Shown here: piece by piece, positions 1 to 8,934 of the stretch
Numbering within the stretch: the stretch's first letter is position 1
How the letters are laid out: every line of letters starts with the position of its first letter
From: JAUXJB01 sp965226855
GTDB taxonomy: Bacteria > Myxococcota_A > UBA9160 > SZUA-336
Length of the DNA stretch: 64,000 nucleotides
Assembly (NCBI GenBank): GCA_965226855.1
Contig: CBDDEE010000024.1
Location: forward strand, 166,433 to 230,432
Direction: 5' to 3'
The notes under the pieces: model-generated
Databases searched by the model: none
Told to the model about the DNA's origin: nothing
Seen by the model: only the letters and a program-made list of their open reading frames with translations
Position numbers and translations under genes: made by a program

Positions 1-2
1 AC

Positions 3-860
3 ACTTCGCGCGTCTTCGACGCCATTCGCGTGAGCCTCGGGACGGAGGACGACTGGACTCTCGATATGTTCGCTAGTCGCGTCGTTCCTGTGCGGCCTGG
101 GAATTTCAATGATTGGGAGTACACGGGCAACCGCTACGTGGACAGCAACTTCCACGGCGCTTACTACACGAACTGGAAGCTCATTCCCGACACCAAGTGG
201 GAAGGGTACGTCCTGGTGCGCCACAACAACGACGTGAACGACAAGGTGTGGACGCTCGGCTCGCGCGGCGTCTGGGCAAAGGGCCTGTGGGATGCGGACG
301 TCGAGATCGCCTACCAGTGGGGTGACTTCGCCAATGTCGACCACGCCGCGTGGATGACCCACGTCGGCTTCGGCTACCACCCGGAGTGGATGGAGAACAC
401 GCGCTTCGGTCTCGCCTACAACTGGGCGACCGGTGACGACAACCTGCTCGATACCGACCACGAGACGTTCGACAACCTGTTCCCGTCGAACCACCGCTAC
501 TACGGTCAGATGGACTTCTTCTCGCTGCAGAACATGCGCAGCCTGGAGCTCTCCTTCGAGAAGGAGATGCTCGAGAAAGGCATGCTCCAGGTCGCTTTCC
601 ACACGTTCTGGATCGACGAGCCGGATGACGACTTCATGTACAACTCGAACCTTGTACCCACGCGGCTCGCGGGCCCGCTCGGTGCCGACTCCAGTGCCGG
701 GAACGAGCTCGATATCACCTTCCGCTATCCGTTCCTGGATGGCCGGGTGGTCGCCCTCGTGGGCTATGGGCACTACTTCGCAGGCGACTACATCGACGAT
801 ACGGGTCTCACAGACGACGACGCCGATTACGCCTTCATCCAGGCCGACATCAAGTTCTAG
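3..860 (+). CDS. Outer-membrane beta-barrel, alginate-export (AlgE-like) family, 5' partial
   Basis: The frame is open from the window edge, so the true start lies outside and the first GTG at 30 reads as an internal Val. The visible 286 codons alternate short hydrophobic and polar strands rich in Tyr, Trp and Asp (for example DVEIAYQWGDF and RFGLAYNWATGDD). They end in Lys-Phe, the terminal aromatic usual for BAM-inserted barrels. This fits the C-terminal two thirds of an alginate-export-type porin in the outer membrane. The substrate cannot be told from the sequence. A strong terminator follows 21 bases after the stop, so this is the last gene of its unit. Confidence 0.7.
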   Translation, partial: TSRVFDAIRVSLGTEDDWTLDMFASRVVPVRPGNFNDWEYTGNRYVDSNFHGAYYTNWKLIPDTKWEGYVLVRHNNDVNDKVWTLGSRGVWAKGLWDADVEIAYQWGDFANVDHAAWMTHVGFGYHPEWMENTRFGLAYNWATGDDNLLDTDHETFDNLFPSNHRYYGQMDFFSLQNMRSLELSFEKEMLEKGMLQVAFHTFWIDEPDDDFMYNSNLVPTRLAGPLGADSSAGNELDITFRYPFLDGRVVALVGYGHYFAGDYIDDTGLTDDDADYAFIQADIKF

Positions 861-881
861 ACCGTCGATAGCAGACAACCT

Positions 882-922
882 AGAGGGCGCGATCCATAAA
901 CGGATCGCGCCCTCTCTCTTTT
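882..922 (+). terminator. Rho-independent terminator
   Basis: A perfect 14-bp stem (882-895 with 902-915) encloses a 6-base loop and is followed by CTCTTTT. It lies just downstream of the porin stop and ends that transcript. Confidence 0.9.
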
Positions 923-990
923 CCAGGCCCGCTGCCACCGGAACGCGTGCTCGGGCATAATCAGGCACCTCAACCTAGAAGGGGGCCGCA

Positions 991-1173
991 ATGGATGCAC
1001 TTGCCAAGCTACTGATCGCGCTGGCCAGCCTGGCCTTCCTGCTGGCCGTCGGGACCGCGCTGCTCGGAATGCCGATCGTGGGGGTACTCCCTGAGGGCTT
1101 CTCGCGTGCCTCGACGAACCTTGCGCTGATCGCGATCGGGCTGCGGCTCTGCTTTAGAGAGCAGGGGACCTGA
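991..1173 (+). CDS. Small two-helix membrane protein
   Basis: This 60-residue protein has a hydrophobic stretch at about residues 5-33, broken by a Pro/Gly pair, and a second weaker one at about 40-55. It ends in a charged tail. A purine-rich ribosome site (GAAGGGGG) sits 6 bases before the ATG. Its stop region overlaps the likely start of the next gene (CTGA at 1170-1173), suggesting coupled translation. I do not recognise a named family. Function is unknown; an inner-membrane accessory protein is all the sequence supports. Confidence 0.6.
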   Translation: MDALAKLLIALASLAFLLAVGTALLGMPIVGVLPEGFSRASTNLALIAIGLRLCFREQGT

Positions 1174-1220
1174 GTCCGGACGAGGCGAACGGAGCCCCGG
1201 AGCGCCTGCCGATCGTAGGG

Positions 1221-1727
1221 GTGATGGGTTCGGGTTCGAGCCCTCACACCGGGCGCGTCACGCAGCTCGGCTCCTGGCTCGCGGCTCAGGGCTTCCATCT
1301 GCTCACCGGAGGCGGCGCCGGAGTGATGAGCGGTGTGAGCTGGGCCTTTCGGAGCATTCCAGACCGGCGCGGCCTCGTCATCGGGATCATCCCGTGCGTC
1401 GAAGGGGATCCCGGTCGCCCCTTGCCGGGCTACCCGAATCCCTGGGTCGACGTCCCGATCCTCACGCACCTGCCCCTCCGCGGACCGCGCGGAACCGAGT
1501 CCCGGTCCCGGAACCACATCAACGTGCTCAGCTCGGACGTCGTGGTGGCCCTCCCCGGAGGCTCCGGCACCCGCTCCGAGGTCGAGCTGGCCCTGGCCTA
1601 CGCTCGGCCCCTGATCGCCTGGCTGGGCGCAAGGGACGAGATCCCGAGCCTACCCGCCGAGGTCCCCGTGACCGGCGAATTCTCTGAAATCCAGGAGTTC
1701 GTGCTCTCCCACGTGCCAAACCCCTAG
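1221..1727 (+). CDS. LOG/TIGR00725-type Rossmann nucleotide-binding protein
   Basis: The PGGSGTRSEVE motif and an N-terminal glycine loop (GVMGSGSSP) place this in the LOG/TIGR00725 group, relatives of cytokinin-activating phosphoribohydrolases and DprA. In bacteria such proteins are soluble and mostly of unknown substrate. The first standard start (GTG 1221) cuts into the first beta-strand: upstream codons read L-P-I-V-G-V directly into it. The frame is open back to a TAG at 1155, so the real start may be a CTG (1206, or 1170 overlapping the previous stop). The TAG stop lies inside the CTAG target duplication of the following IS element. Confidence 0.7.
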   Translation: MMGSGSSPHTGRVTQLGSWLAAQGFHLLTGGGAGVMSGVSWAFRSIPDRRGLVIGIIPCVEGDPGRPLPGYPNPWVDVPILTHLPLRGPRGTESRSRNHINVLSSDVVVALPGGSGTRSEVELALAYARPLIAWLGARDEIPSLPAEVPVTGEFSEIQEFVLSHVPNP

Positions 1728-3000
1728 CAGGCTGCTGAAAAAAACTCCTCATCGAAGGGTACCTTTGAGGGAAGCCCCAAGGGGGAGATGTGAGAGGACC
1801 GCAGACGCTCCAGGGTGGGATCTTCAGCTACGTATCGCTGGAGTCCCGGATTCCCGAGGACCATCCGCTTCGAGCGATCCGGCGACTGGTGGACGCGGCG
1901 CTGGAGCAGCTGTCGCGACGCTTCGATGGTATCTACGCCAAAGGGGTCGGCCGACCGTCGGTCCCGCCGGAGCAGCTGTTGCGGGCGCTGCTGTTGCAGG
2001 TGCTGTACACGATCCGGAGCGAGCGCCAGCTGATCGAGCAGATCGACTACAACCTGCTCTACCGCTGGTTCGTGGGCCTGGAGCTGGACGATGAGGTGTT
2101 CAGCGCGACGGTGTTCACCAAGAATCGGGAACGGCTGCTGAAGGGCGAGATCGCTCAGCATTTCTTCGAGGCGGTGCTGGCGCAGGCGGAGTCGGAGGGG
2201 TTGGTGTCATCGGAGCACTTCACGGTGGACGGGACGCTGATCGAGGCGTGGGCGAGCCAGAAGAGCTTCGTGCGCAAGGACGAGAAGCGCAGGGACGATG
2301 ACGACCCGGGCAACCCGACGGTCAACTTCCGGGGCGAGAAGCGGAGCAACCAGACGCATGCGTCGAGGACGGATCCGGACGCCCGACTGGCGGGGATGAG
2401 GGGCCAGGGCGCGCGGCTCGCGTATCAGGGACACGTCGTGACGGAGAACCGCAACGGCCTGGTGGTGGCGGCGAAGCTCACTCAGGCGTCGGGGTATGCG
2501 GAGCGCGAAGCGGCTCTCGAGATGGTGCTGGGTCTGGGGGGCGCTCGCCGGATCACCCTGGCTGGAGACAAGGGCTACGACGCCAAGAGCTTTGTGCAGG
2601 CGCTTCGGGCCTGGAGCGTTACCCCGCACGTGGCACAGAACACGACGAACCGCCGAAGCGCGATCGATCGAAGGACCACAGGACACCCGGGCTACGAGGT
2701 GAGCCAGCGCTTCCGCAAACGGGTGGAGGAGGTGTTTGGCTGGATGAAGACGGTGGGCTTGATGCGCAAGACCCGGCACCGGGGCACGGATCGGGTCGGC
2801 TGGGTCTTCACCTTCACTGCTGCGGCCTACAACCTGGTCCGTATCCGCAACCTGTTGGAGGCGACATAGCTCATGATCCCGCAAGATCTACCCGTGCGAC
2901 ACCGAACCGGTTCGTACCGGGAACGGCGATCCCTCTCCCTGCTCGGCACGCCTCCCGTCAGAGGCGTCCCGCCCAACCCAGTCACTTTCTCCGCAGCCTG
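1728..3000 (+). mobile_element. IS5-family insertion sequence, copy 1
   Basis: The 1273-bp element has inverted ends (CAGGCTGCTGAAAAA on the left; the right end inverts to CAGGCTGCGGAGAAA). It is flanked by a direct CTAG at 1724-1727 and 3001-3004, matching the YTAR, 4-bp duplication habit of the IS5 subgroup. It carries one transposase. A second copy at 39746-41016 differs visibly only by two A residues in the left poly-A run. Confidence 0.92.
1790..2869 (+). CDS. IS5-family transposase
   Basis: This 359-aa DDE transposase has an N-terminal DUF772-type domain (about residues 15-100). The catalytic core carries Asp in FTVDGTLIEAW and in LAGDKGYDA, and Glu in the EEVFGWMK helix. The GTG start is preceded by GGGGGAG. 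It acts on the element's own ends by cut-and-paste transposition. Length and all motifs are intact and the protein is identical to that of copy 2, so the element is probably still active. Confidence 0.93.
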   Translation: MRGPQTLQGGIFSYVSLESRIPEDHPLRAIRRLVDAALEQLSRRFDGIYAKGVGRPSVPPEQLLRALLLQVLYTIRSERQLIEQIDYNLLYRWFVGLELDDEVFSATVFTKNRERLLKGEIAQHFFEAVLAQAESEGLVSSEHFTVDGTLIEAWASQKSFVRKDEKRRDDDDPGNPTVNFRGEKRSNQTHASRTDPDARLAGMRGQGARLAYQGHVVTENRNGLVVAAKLTQASGYAEREAALEMVLGLGGARRITLAGDKGYDAKSFVQALRAWSVTPHVAQNTTNRRSAIDRRTTGHPGYEVSQRFRKRVEEVFGWMKTVGLMRKTRHRGTDRVGWVFTFTAAAYNLVRIRNLLEAT

Positions 3001-3042
3001 CTAGGCGAAGAAGCCCTCCCTCAGAAGCCATGCGGAGGGCGC

Positions 3043-4158
3043 TCAGGAGACCAGGGAGAAGGCGCGGGCGGGGTTGTCCCAGAGGATCTTGCGCTTGCTC
3101 TCGTCCGGGATCTTCTGAGCGCGGAGCCGCTCCATGCCCCAGGGCCAGGTGCCGTCTGGGTGGGGATAGTCGGTGTTGAAGAGCAGGTTGTCGTCACCGA
3201 CGAGCTCGACGACGCTGGGGAGCGTCATCTCGTCGCCACGGCAGGCTACCCAGAAGTTGCGCTTGAAGTAGCTCGTGGGGGGCATCTTCAGGTCCGGGTG
3301 CTCGGCGCTGCCTGAGAAGTCCCAGTGCTGCTCCATGCGCTGCAGCCAGTAGGGAACCCAGCCTGCATCTGCCTCAACATGGACGATCCGGAGCGCAGGG
3401 TAACGCTCCACCACGCCGAACCAGATCAGGCTCATCATGGCGACCATTGCCTCGACCGGGTGGGCGATGATGTGGCCCGAGGTGTGCGTGTCCATCCTGT
3501 CGCCGTAGGACTGCAGGTAGGGCGAGCCGGAGTCGTGGAAGCAGACCGGCTTTCCAATGCGCTCGATCGCCGCCCAGAGCGGCTCGTAGTCCTCGTGGTA
3601 GAGGTTCCGGCCGGCCACGGGATTCGGGCGGATGTAGAAGCTGACGGCGCCGCGCTCTGTGACCCGCCGGAGCTCTTCCAGCGCCAGGTCGACCGCTTGC
3701 AGCGGGATCATGGCGGCCCAGCGCAGGCGCTCCGGAGCGGCAGAGCAGTACTCGGCAGTCCAGTCGTTGTAAGCGCGGCAGCAGGCGAGAAGGAGTTCTG
3801 GGTCCGCGAAGGGCTTGCCCAGCAGCTGGCCGCCGGAGGTCGGGTAAATCACCTGCACATCGACGCCCTGCTCGTTCATGTCCTGTAGCCGGCTCTTGGC
3901 GTCGAAGCCGGCGACGCGCGCCCGCTCGAAGCGCTCCATGCCCTTTGCGACCGCCGCCAGGAACTCGGGCGGCGACATGGGGTACTTCCCCTCCTCGTTC
4001 GTGAGCGACTTGCCCTCGACGACGATGCCGCGACGATCACCTACCTGTTCGGGCCTGGGTGCGCGATCGCGAAAAGCCGGGTCAATGTACTCCTCCCACA
4101 TCGTTGGCGGCTCGATCTGGTGGCAGTCCGTATCAACGATTTTGAAGCCCTCGAGCAT
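3043..4158 (-). CDS. Amidohydrolase-family (Amidohydro_2) metal-dependent hydrolase/decarboxylase
   Basis: The 371-aa TIM-barrel protein opens with a D-x-D-C-H metal motif at residues 9-13. It contains the HVEADAGW segment and ends with the NTDYPHPDGTWP motif typical of the ACMSD-like amidohydrolase_2 family. Members hydrolyse or decarboxylate aromatic and cyclic acids in the cytoplasm; the substrate here is unknown. The ribosome site GGGAGGA lies ahead of the ATG at 4158. The gene is transcribed away from the stress-protein gene and ends just outside the right end of IS5 copy 1. Confidence 0.85.
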   Translation of the reverse strand: MLEGFKIVDTDCHQIEPPTMWEEYIDPAFRDRAPRPEQVGDRRGIVVEGKSLTNEEGKYPMSPPEFLAAVAKGMERFERARVAGFDAKSRLQDMNEQGVDVQVIYPTSGGQLLGKPFADPELLLACCRAYNDWTAEYCSAAPERLRWAAMIPLQAVDLALEELRRVTERGAVSFYIRPNPVAGRNLYHEDYEPLWAAIERIGKPVCFHDSGSPYLQSYGDRMDTHTSGHIIAHPVEAMVAMMSLIWFGVVERYPALRIVHVEADAGWVPYWLQRMEQHWDFSGSAEHPDLKMPPTSYFKRNFWVACRGDEMTLPSVVELVGDDNLLFNTDYPHPDGTWPWGMERLRAQKIPDESKRKILWDNPARAFSLVS

Positions 4159-4345
4159 GAACCCGTCCTCCCGTTGCTGGCGCCCGATTGTGTTCCGATC
4201 CGCAGCACTTCCGCAAGGCGGTCTGGCGCGAATTTCCCCCAGGCCCTGATAATCGGCGGAAGAGGATGCGGGTGGACCTGGGGGGAGATGAGGATAGCCA
4301 CCGCCACTGATCTGTTGCGAACGTTTCGGTACGTTCTACCGACTG

Positions 4346-5200
4346 ATGACAAAGATCGACACTTTCGAATCCGTCTTCAAGTCCGCAGACAAGCCCGTTT
4401 ACACATATGGGCGCGTAGAGATTGCGCGCGTGCTGGTCGTCACAGATTTGACGGAGGCAGAGGCAATCCCCCTCATCAGCCAGATCCGCACCTTCCTCTC
4501 AGTCCTCGGTGACGGCCCGGACTGGCGCCACCTCGGCGGCGCCGACTTTGCAACCGTCGGCCGTCTCCTGGAACAAGTCGAGAGCGCGGTCCCCGACCTT
4601 ATCGTGACATACCGCCACCTGCACTCGAACGCATGGCAGTGGCCCCACAGTCTGGGCGCATACCTCGACGTTCTCACGCAGGCCACTGACGTCCCGGTGC
4701 TGGTCCTGCCTCATCCCGACGCGGATCGTGCGCTCCCGCATGCCATCGCCAACACGGATTGCGTCATGGCCATCACCGATCACCTGACGGCCGATGCGCG
4801 GCTCGTTGACTACGCACTGCGCTTCACCGCGCCGCCCGGTTCGTGCTGGCTCACCCACATCGAGAGCCAGCGCCAGTTTGATCACTTCGTGGCCGCTGTC
4901 GAGAAGGTTCCGGAGATTGAAACGGACGATGTGCGGGAACTTGTCGAAGCGCAGCTCTTGAAAGAGCCGCGGAACTACATCGAGTCGTGCCGTAAGGTGA
5001 TCGAGGCTGAGGGCGTACACGCCAAGATTGAAGCCATCGTCGCGATGGGCGACCGCATTGACAAGTACCGCGACATGGTCGAAGACCACCGCGTCGACCT
5101 GCTCGTCATCAATACGATGGACGGCGACCAGCTCGCAATGCACGGGCAGGCGTATCCCTTAGCCGTGGAGCTGCGGGGCATCCCGCTGTTGATGTTGTGA
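4346..5200 (+). CDS. Universal-stress-protein-like protein, partner of the following antiporter
   Basis: The 284-aa soluble protein has alternating beta-alpha segments (RVLVVTDLTEAEA, VPVLVLPHP, VDLLVINTMDG, GIPLLML) resembling a UspA-type alpha/beta fold, possibly in tandem. No clear ATP-binding G-x(2)-G-x(9)-G is visible. Its TGA overlaps the GTG start of the antiporter gene (GTGA at 5197-5200), so the two are very likely translated together. A cytoplasmic sensing or gating role for the transporter is inferred from that pairing. No strong ribosome site precedes the ATG. Confidence 0.6.
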   Translation: MTKIDTFESVFKSADKPVYTYGRVEIARVLVVTDLTEAEAIPLISQIRTFLSVLGDGPDWRHLGGADFATVGRLLEQVESAVPDLIVTYRHLHSNAWQWPHSLGAYLDVLTQATDVPVLVLPHPDADRALPHAIANTDCVMAITDHLTADARLVDYALRFTAPPGSCWLTHIESQRQFDHFVAAVEKVPEIETDDVRELVEAQLLKEPRNYIESCRKVIEAEGVHAKIEAIVAMGDRIDKYRDMVEDHRVDLLVINTMDGDQLAMHGQAYPLAVELRGIPLLML

Positions 5201-6615
5201 CGAACGCTTCCGCGATAGCAGTGAGTGGATCCGCGGGTGCAGCAGGCGGCCACGAGGTCTCGCTCGGCGTCACGCTTTTCTTCGCCGGGCTGCTCATCGC
5301 CATGATCATGTGCCTTGCTCTCGAAGAGAAGCTCCACGCGAAGAAGTCCGTGATCGTCGCCGTATTCGCCGTCGTGTCGCTCTTGTTGGGCGGCCTCTTT
5401 GGCTTGCTCCCGTTCTCTGCGATGGACCTGCACGTTGGTGACGCCGACATCCACCTGCCGGTGTACATCCCCGCGATCGATTGGGGTGTGATCTCCATCA
5501 TCCTCGGCTCAGCTCTGTTCGTAGACGTAACGGCGAAGTCGGGCCTCTTTACGTGGATAGCGCTGCGGCTCACCAAGGCGTCGAAGGGCGATCCGCTCAT
5601 CCTGTTGATCGCATACGGGTCGATGACGGTCGTGTTCTCCGCCGTACTCAACAACGTTACGGCGATGATCATAGTGGGTTCACTCACTGGCGTATCGCTG
5701 CGCCGCTTGGGCATTACCGACAAGCTGCTCGGATTCCTACTGATCGAAGGGGTACTCACGAACGTGGGCGGTATGCTCACGTTGATCAGCTCGGTACCGA
5801 ATATCATCGTCGGCAACGCCGCGGGCATCAGCTTCATGAAATTCTTCGTCACGGCCGCACCATACGTGGTGGTCACCACGGCTGTGTCACTTGCGATGGG
5901 CGCAAAGATCTTCGGCATCCGCCGACTCGTTGGCGCGGAAGAACAGGCTGAAGCCGCACGCCTGGTCGCGGGCTTCGACGAGAATGACGGCATTGACTCG
6001 CCCTTCCTCTTCTGGTTGGGCGGCATTTCTCTCTTGGCGTTCATCGCCGTGATCGCGAGCGCGTCCATCCCCGACACCCTGCTCAACGACCTCGGGATGG
6101 GCTATGTGGCAATCTCCTTTGCGATCGTGGCGCTCGTCCAGCACAAAGCCACGGCCGACCGCTTCTACCGCGAGATCGACTGGGACCTACTGGCCTTCTT
6201 TGCGGCGCTGTTCATCGTCATCAGCGTGATGGAACACGCGCAGGTACTCCACCTGGTGGGCCGCTTCCTGGCTCCGATCCTGAACTTGGGCGAAACGGTG
6301 GGACCGAGCGTCTTGCTCGTCGCCTCCGCGGTGGCGAGCTCGGTGACGGACAACATCCCGCTGGCAGCAATGCTTGCCAAGATCCTCAGCGGCCTCGATC
6401 TCACCGCAGAATCACCGTACTGGTGGGCCGTGATCTTTGGAGCAAACCTGGGTGGGAACATCACGCCGATTGGTTCGGCGTCCACACTAGTGGCGGTGAC
6501 GATCATACACAAGAGTGGGATCACGTTGTCATTCGCCGGATTCGTGAAACTGGCTGTACCGTATGCAGCGGCACAGCTGGCGCTTGCGGTGGGGTATTTG
6601 TTGATCGCAGTCTAG
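5197..6615 (+). CDS. Ion-transporter-superfamily antiporter (NhaD/ArsB/SLC13-like)
   Basis: The 472-aa integral membrane protein has about 11-12 hydrophobic segments. Conserved-looking motifs include FSAVLNNVTAM near residue 150, LTNVGGMLTLISSVPNIIVG, SVTDNIPLAAM and GANLGGNITPIGSA. These paired Asn/Gly/Pro re-entrant motifs are typical of NhaD-type Na+/H+ antiporters and ArsB-like carriers in the inner membrane. The GTG start overlaps the preceding stop. The TAG stop shares the palindrome CTAG (6612-6615) with the stop of the convergent DUF3467 gene. The exact ion cannot be assigned. Confidence 0.85.
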   Translation: MTNASAIAVSGSAGAAGGHEVSLGVTLFFAGLLIAMIMCLALEEKLHAKKSVIVAVFAVVSLLLGGLFGLLPFSAMDLHVGDADIHLPVYIPAIDWGVISIILGSALFVDVTAKSGLFTWIALRLTKASKGDPLILLIAYGSMTVVFSAVLNNVTAMIIVGSLTGVSLRRLGITDKLLGFLLIEGVLTNVGGMLTLISSVPNIIVGNAAGISFMKFFVTAAPYVVVTTAVSLAMGAKIFGIRRLVGAEEQAEAARLVAGFDENDGIDSPFLFWLGGISLLAFIAVIASASIPDTLLNDLGMGYVAISFAIVALVQHKATADRFYREIDWDLLAFFAALFIVISVMEHAQVLHLVGRFLAPILNLGETVGPSVLLVASAVASSVTDNIPLAAMLAKILSGLDLTAESPYWWAVIFGANLGGNITPIGSASTLVAVTIIHKSGITLSFAGFVKLAVPYAAAQLALAVGYLLIAV

Positions 6616-6884
6616 TGCGTCACCTCTGGTGAGTCCGGTAGCTCAGGCTCTGCGATCTCCCCGTACTTCGCTTCGTACTTCTCGATGTTCGCCTGGAGCG
6701 CTCGCAGGATCGCTTTCGTGTGCTGTGGCGTGGTCACGACGCGGGCGATGAGTTGCGCCTGTGGCGATTGAGAGCCTCCACCCTGCCCGAGCATGAAGAA
6801 GAACTCCCGGGGCGTGTGGCTCACCTGAAAGACGTTGAAGAACAGGGCAGGAGGTTGCTTCTGGGTGTTCTCATCAGTCGCCAT
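6612..6884 (-). CDS. DUF3467 family protein
   Basis: The 90-aa protein matches the DUF3467 pattern: a short N-terminal beta region with a phenylalanine-rich EFFFMLGQ segment, ARVVTTPQHTKAI, then ALQANIEKYEAKYGEI. The family is widespread and of unknown function, soluble and probably cytoplasmic. A GGGGAG-type site precedes the ATG. Convergent overlap with the antiporter gene is 4 bp, with both stops in one CTAG. Confidence 0.85.
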   Translation of the reverse strand: MATDENTQKQPPALFFNVFQVSHTPREFFFMLGQGGGSQSPQAQLIARVVTTPQHTKAILRALQANIEKYEAKYGEIAEPELPDSPEVTH

Positions 6885-7036
6885 CTTCTCCCCCTCGCCG
6901 CAGCGCTACTGGAATTGCTGGAACGTGTACTGCTCGATGTCGAGGCTCCAAGTATCCCACCCAGCCCGGGTTATGCGAAGCAGGCGAGGTCGAAGCTGAG
7001 GTGACCAGGAGCGCCGCGAGCGAGAAGGGCTCTCGG

Positions 7037-8884
7037 TCAGCGCTCTGCAGCGGTCAGGGCTCTCCGCTTCGACCCCGGCTGCAGCTCGACCGCGAACTGG
7101 TCGCGGTGCAGCTCCGCGTAGAGCCCCCCGCTGCGCAGGAGCTCCTCGTGCGGACCCGACTCGACGATCCGACCCCTGTCGAGCACATAGATCACGTCCG
7201 CTGCCAGCACCGTGGAGAGCCGATGCGCGATCACGAGGGTCGTCCGTCCGCGCGCCAGGCGCAGGGTTGCCTCGTGGATCTCGCGCTCCAGACGCGTGTC
7301 GAGCGAGGCCGTAGCCTCGTCGAGAATCAAGATCGGGGGGTCCTTCAAAATCGCGCGGGCAATCGCGACGCGCTGTTTCTGGCCTCCGGAGAGCCGGTAC
7401 CCTCGCTCCCCGACCACCGTTTCGAGCCCGGCCGGCAGCTCCTCGATCATCTCTGCCATGCCAGCCGCCTCGGTGGCCGCCCACATCTGCTCGTCCGTCG
7501 CATCGAGACGCCCGTAGCGGAGGTTCTCCTCGAGGGAGGCGTGAAAGAGGTAAGTGTCCTGCATGACTGCGCCGATCGCCTCGGCCACACTGTCGAGTGT
7601 CAGATCGCGAAGATCGTGTCCGTCCAGCAGCACGCGCCCCTGTTGCGGCTCGTACAAGCGCTGCAGCAGATAGGTGACCGTCGTCTTGCCCGCTCCAGAG
7701 GGTCCTACCAGGGCCACCATCTGGCCGGGCTCGACCTCGAAGCTCATCCCGGCCACGGCCGGCGGCCCCGATTCCGCATAGCGGAAGGTGACGTCTTCAA
7801 AGCCTAGGCCCCCCCTGGCGTGCGGGAGTGGCCTGGCGCCAGGTCGGTCGGCCACCTCGACGGGTAGATCGAGGTACTCGAAGATGCGCTCGAAGAGCGC
7901 GAGCGAGCTCAGGGCGGTGGTGGCGACGCGCGCGATCTGCCGGAACGGCGTGAAGATTCGCTGCGCGAGGCCGGCGAAGGCGACCACGACGCCCACGCTG
8001 GGAATGTCGCCGCTGAGGACGGCGCGCGCGCCGTACCAGTAGACGAACCCGACCGCGAAGGCGCCGAATAGCTGCGTCGCGGTGTTGAACCAGCGGCCGG
8101 CCAGGAAGCGTCGAATCGACAGCGCGCGCAGCTCCCGGTTGGCGCGGTCGAAGCGCTCTGACTCGAGCTCCTGGCGGCCGAACGCCTTCACCAGGATCGA
8201 GCCCGAGACGGACAGCGTCTCAGCGAGGTGCGAGGTCATCCCGGCGGCCTCGTCCCGCCACTCGAGCTGGAGGCGCCGCATCCGATTGCCGACGCGGAGC
8301 GTCGGGTAGACCCAGAGCGGCAGCACCAGCAGGATCAACACGGTCAGGCGCCAATCCAGCGAGAACATCAAACCCAAGGCGACCACGAGCGTAATCACGT
8401 GGATCAGGAACATGGTGAAGGTGCCGGTCACGGCCTCCTGGACCGTGTTTACGTCCGCGGTGATGCGGTGGAGGATCTCGCCCGAGCGCGTTTGCGTGAA
8501 GAAGCGCAGCGAGAGCTTCTGGATATGCTCGTGCAGAGCCTGCCTCAGGTTCAGCATCACGCCCTGGCCCACGAGCTGGTTCAGGTAGCCGCGCCCCACG
8601 CCGAGCAGGGCGGAGGTCAGGTAGATCACCAGGATCGTGACGAAGAGCAGGTTGATGCGTCCGACGTCCCCCTCGCTCCCCAGCACGGCCTCGTCCACGA
8701 TCCTCTGGATCACGAGCCAGGGCAGGAGATCGAGCGTCGACGTGGTTGCGATCAGCAGGACCACGGCGACCAGGTGGCTCCGGAAAGGCCGGAACAGTCC
8801 TAGGGTGCGCAAGAAGATGGGCCAGACGGCCCCGGCAGGCTTCTGGAGAATGGTCCTTGGCTGCATGAATCGGCCGCACACCAT
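7037..8884 (-). CDS. ABC exporter, fused permease and ATPase (MsbA-like)
   Basis: An N-terminal six-helix exporter domain (about residues 30-310) is followed by a nucleotide-binding domain with Walker A GPSGAGKTT, signature LSGGQKQR and Walker B ILILDEATASLD. Such half-transporters dimerise in the inner membrane and export lipids or hydrophobic compounds. A TTG at 8908 and an ATG at 8866 are alternative starts; I chose ATG 8884 because AGGAG lies about 10 bases upstream. The gene diverges closely from an acyltransferase gene, a pairing that would fit lipid A export, but the substrate is inferred only. Confidence 0.88.
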   Translation of the reverse strand: MVCGRFMQPRTILQKPAGAVWPIFLRTLGLFRPFRSHLVAVVLLIATTSTLDLLPWLVIQRIVDEAVLGSEGDVGRINLLFVTILVIYLTSALLGVGRGYLNQLVGQGVMLNLRQALHEHIQKLSLRFFTQTRSGEILHRITADVNTVQEAVTGTFTMFLIHVITLVVALGLMFSLDWRLTVLILLVLPLWVYPTLRVGNRMRRLQLEWRDEAAGMTSHLAETLSVSGSILVKAFGRQELESERFDRANRELRALSIRRFLAGRWFNTATQLFGAFAVGFVYWYGARAVLSGDIPSVGVVVAFAGLAQRIFTPFRQIARVATTALSSLALFERIFEYLDLPVEVADRPGARPLPHARGGLGFEDVTFRYAESGPPAVAGMSFEVEPGQMVALVGPSGAGKTTVTYLLQRLYEPQQGRVLLDGHDLRDLTLDSVAEAIGAVMQDTYLFHASLEENLRYGRLDATDEQMWAATEAAGMAEMIEELPAGLETVVGERGYRLSGGQKQRVAIARAILKDPPILILDEATASLDTRLEREIHEATLRLARGRTTLVIAHRLSTVLAADVIYVLDRGRIVESGPHEELLRSGGLYAELHRDQFAVELQPGSKRRALTAAER

Positions 8885-8934
8885 ACCGCGTCCGCTCCTT
8901 CCTCCCAATCCCCGCCGGCCGCTTTCGCTACTCT

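Noticed and set aside
6885..7036. Minus-strand peptide ending GWDTWSLDIEQYTFQQFQ
   Set aside because: It looks protein-like but has no start or supporting upstream frame in a 150-base gap.
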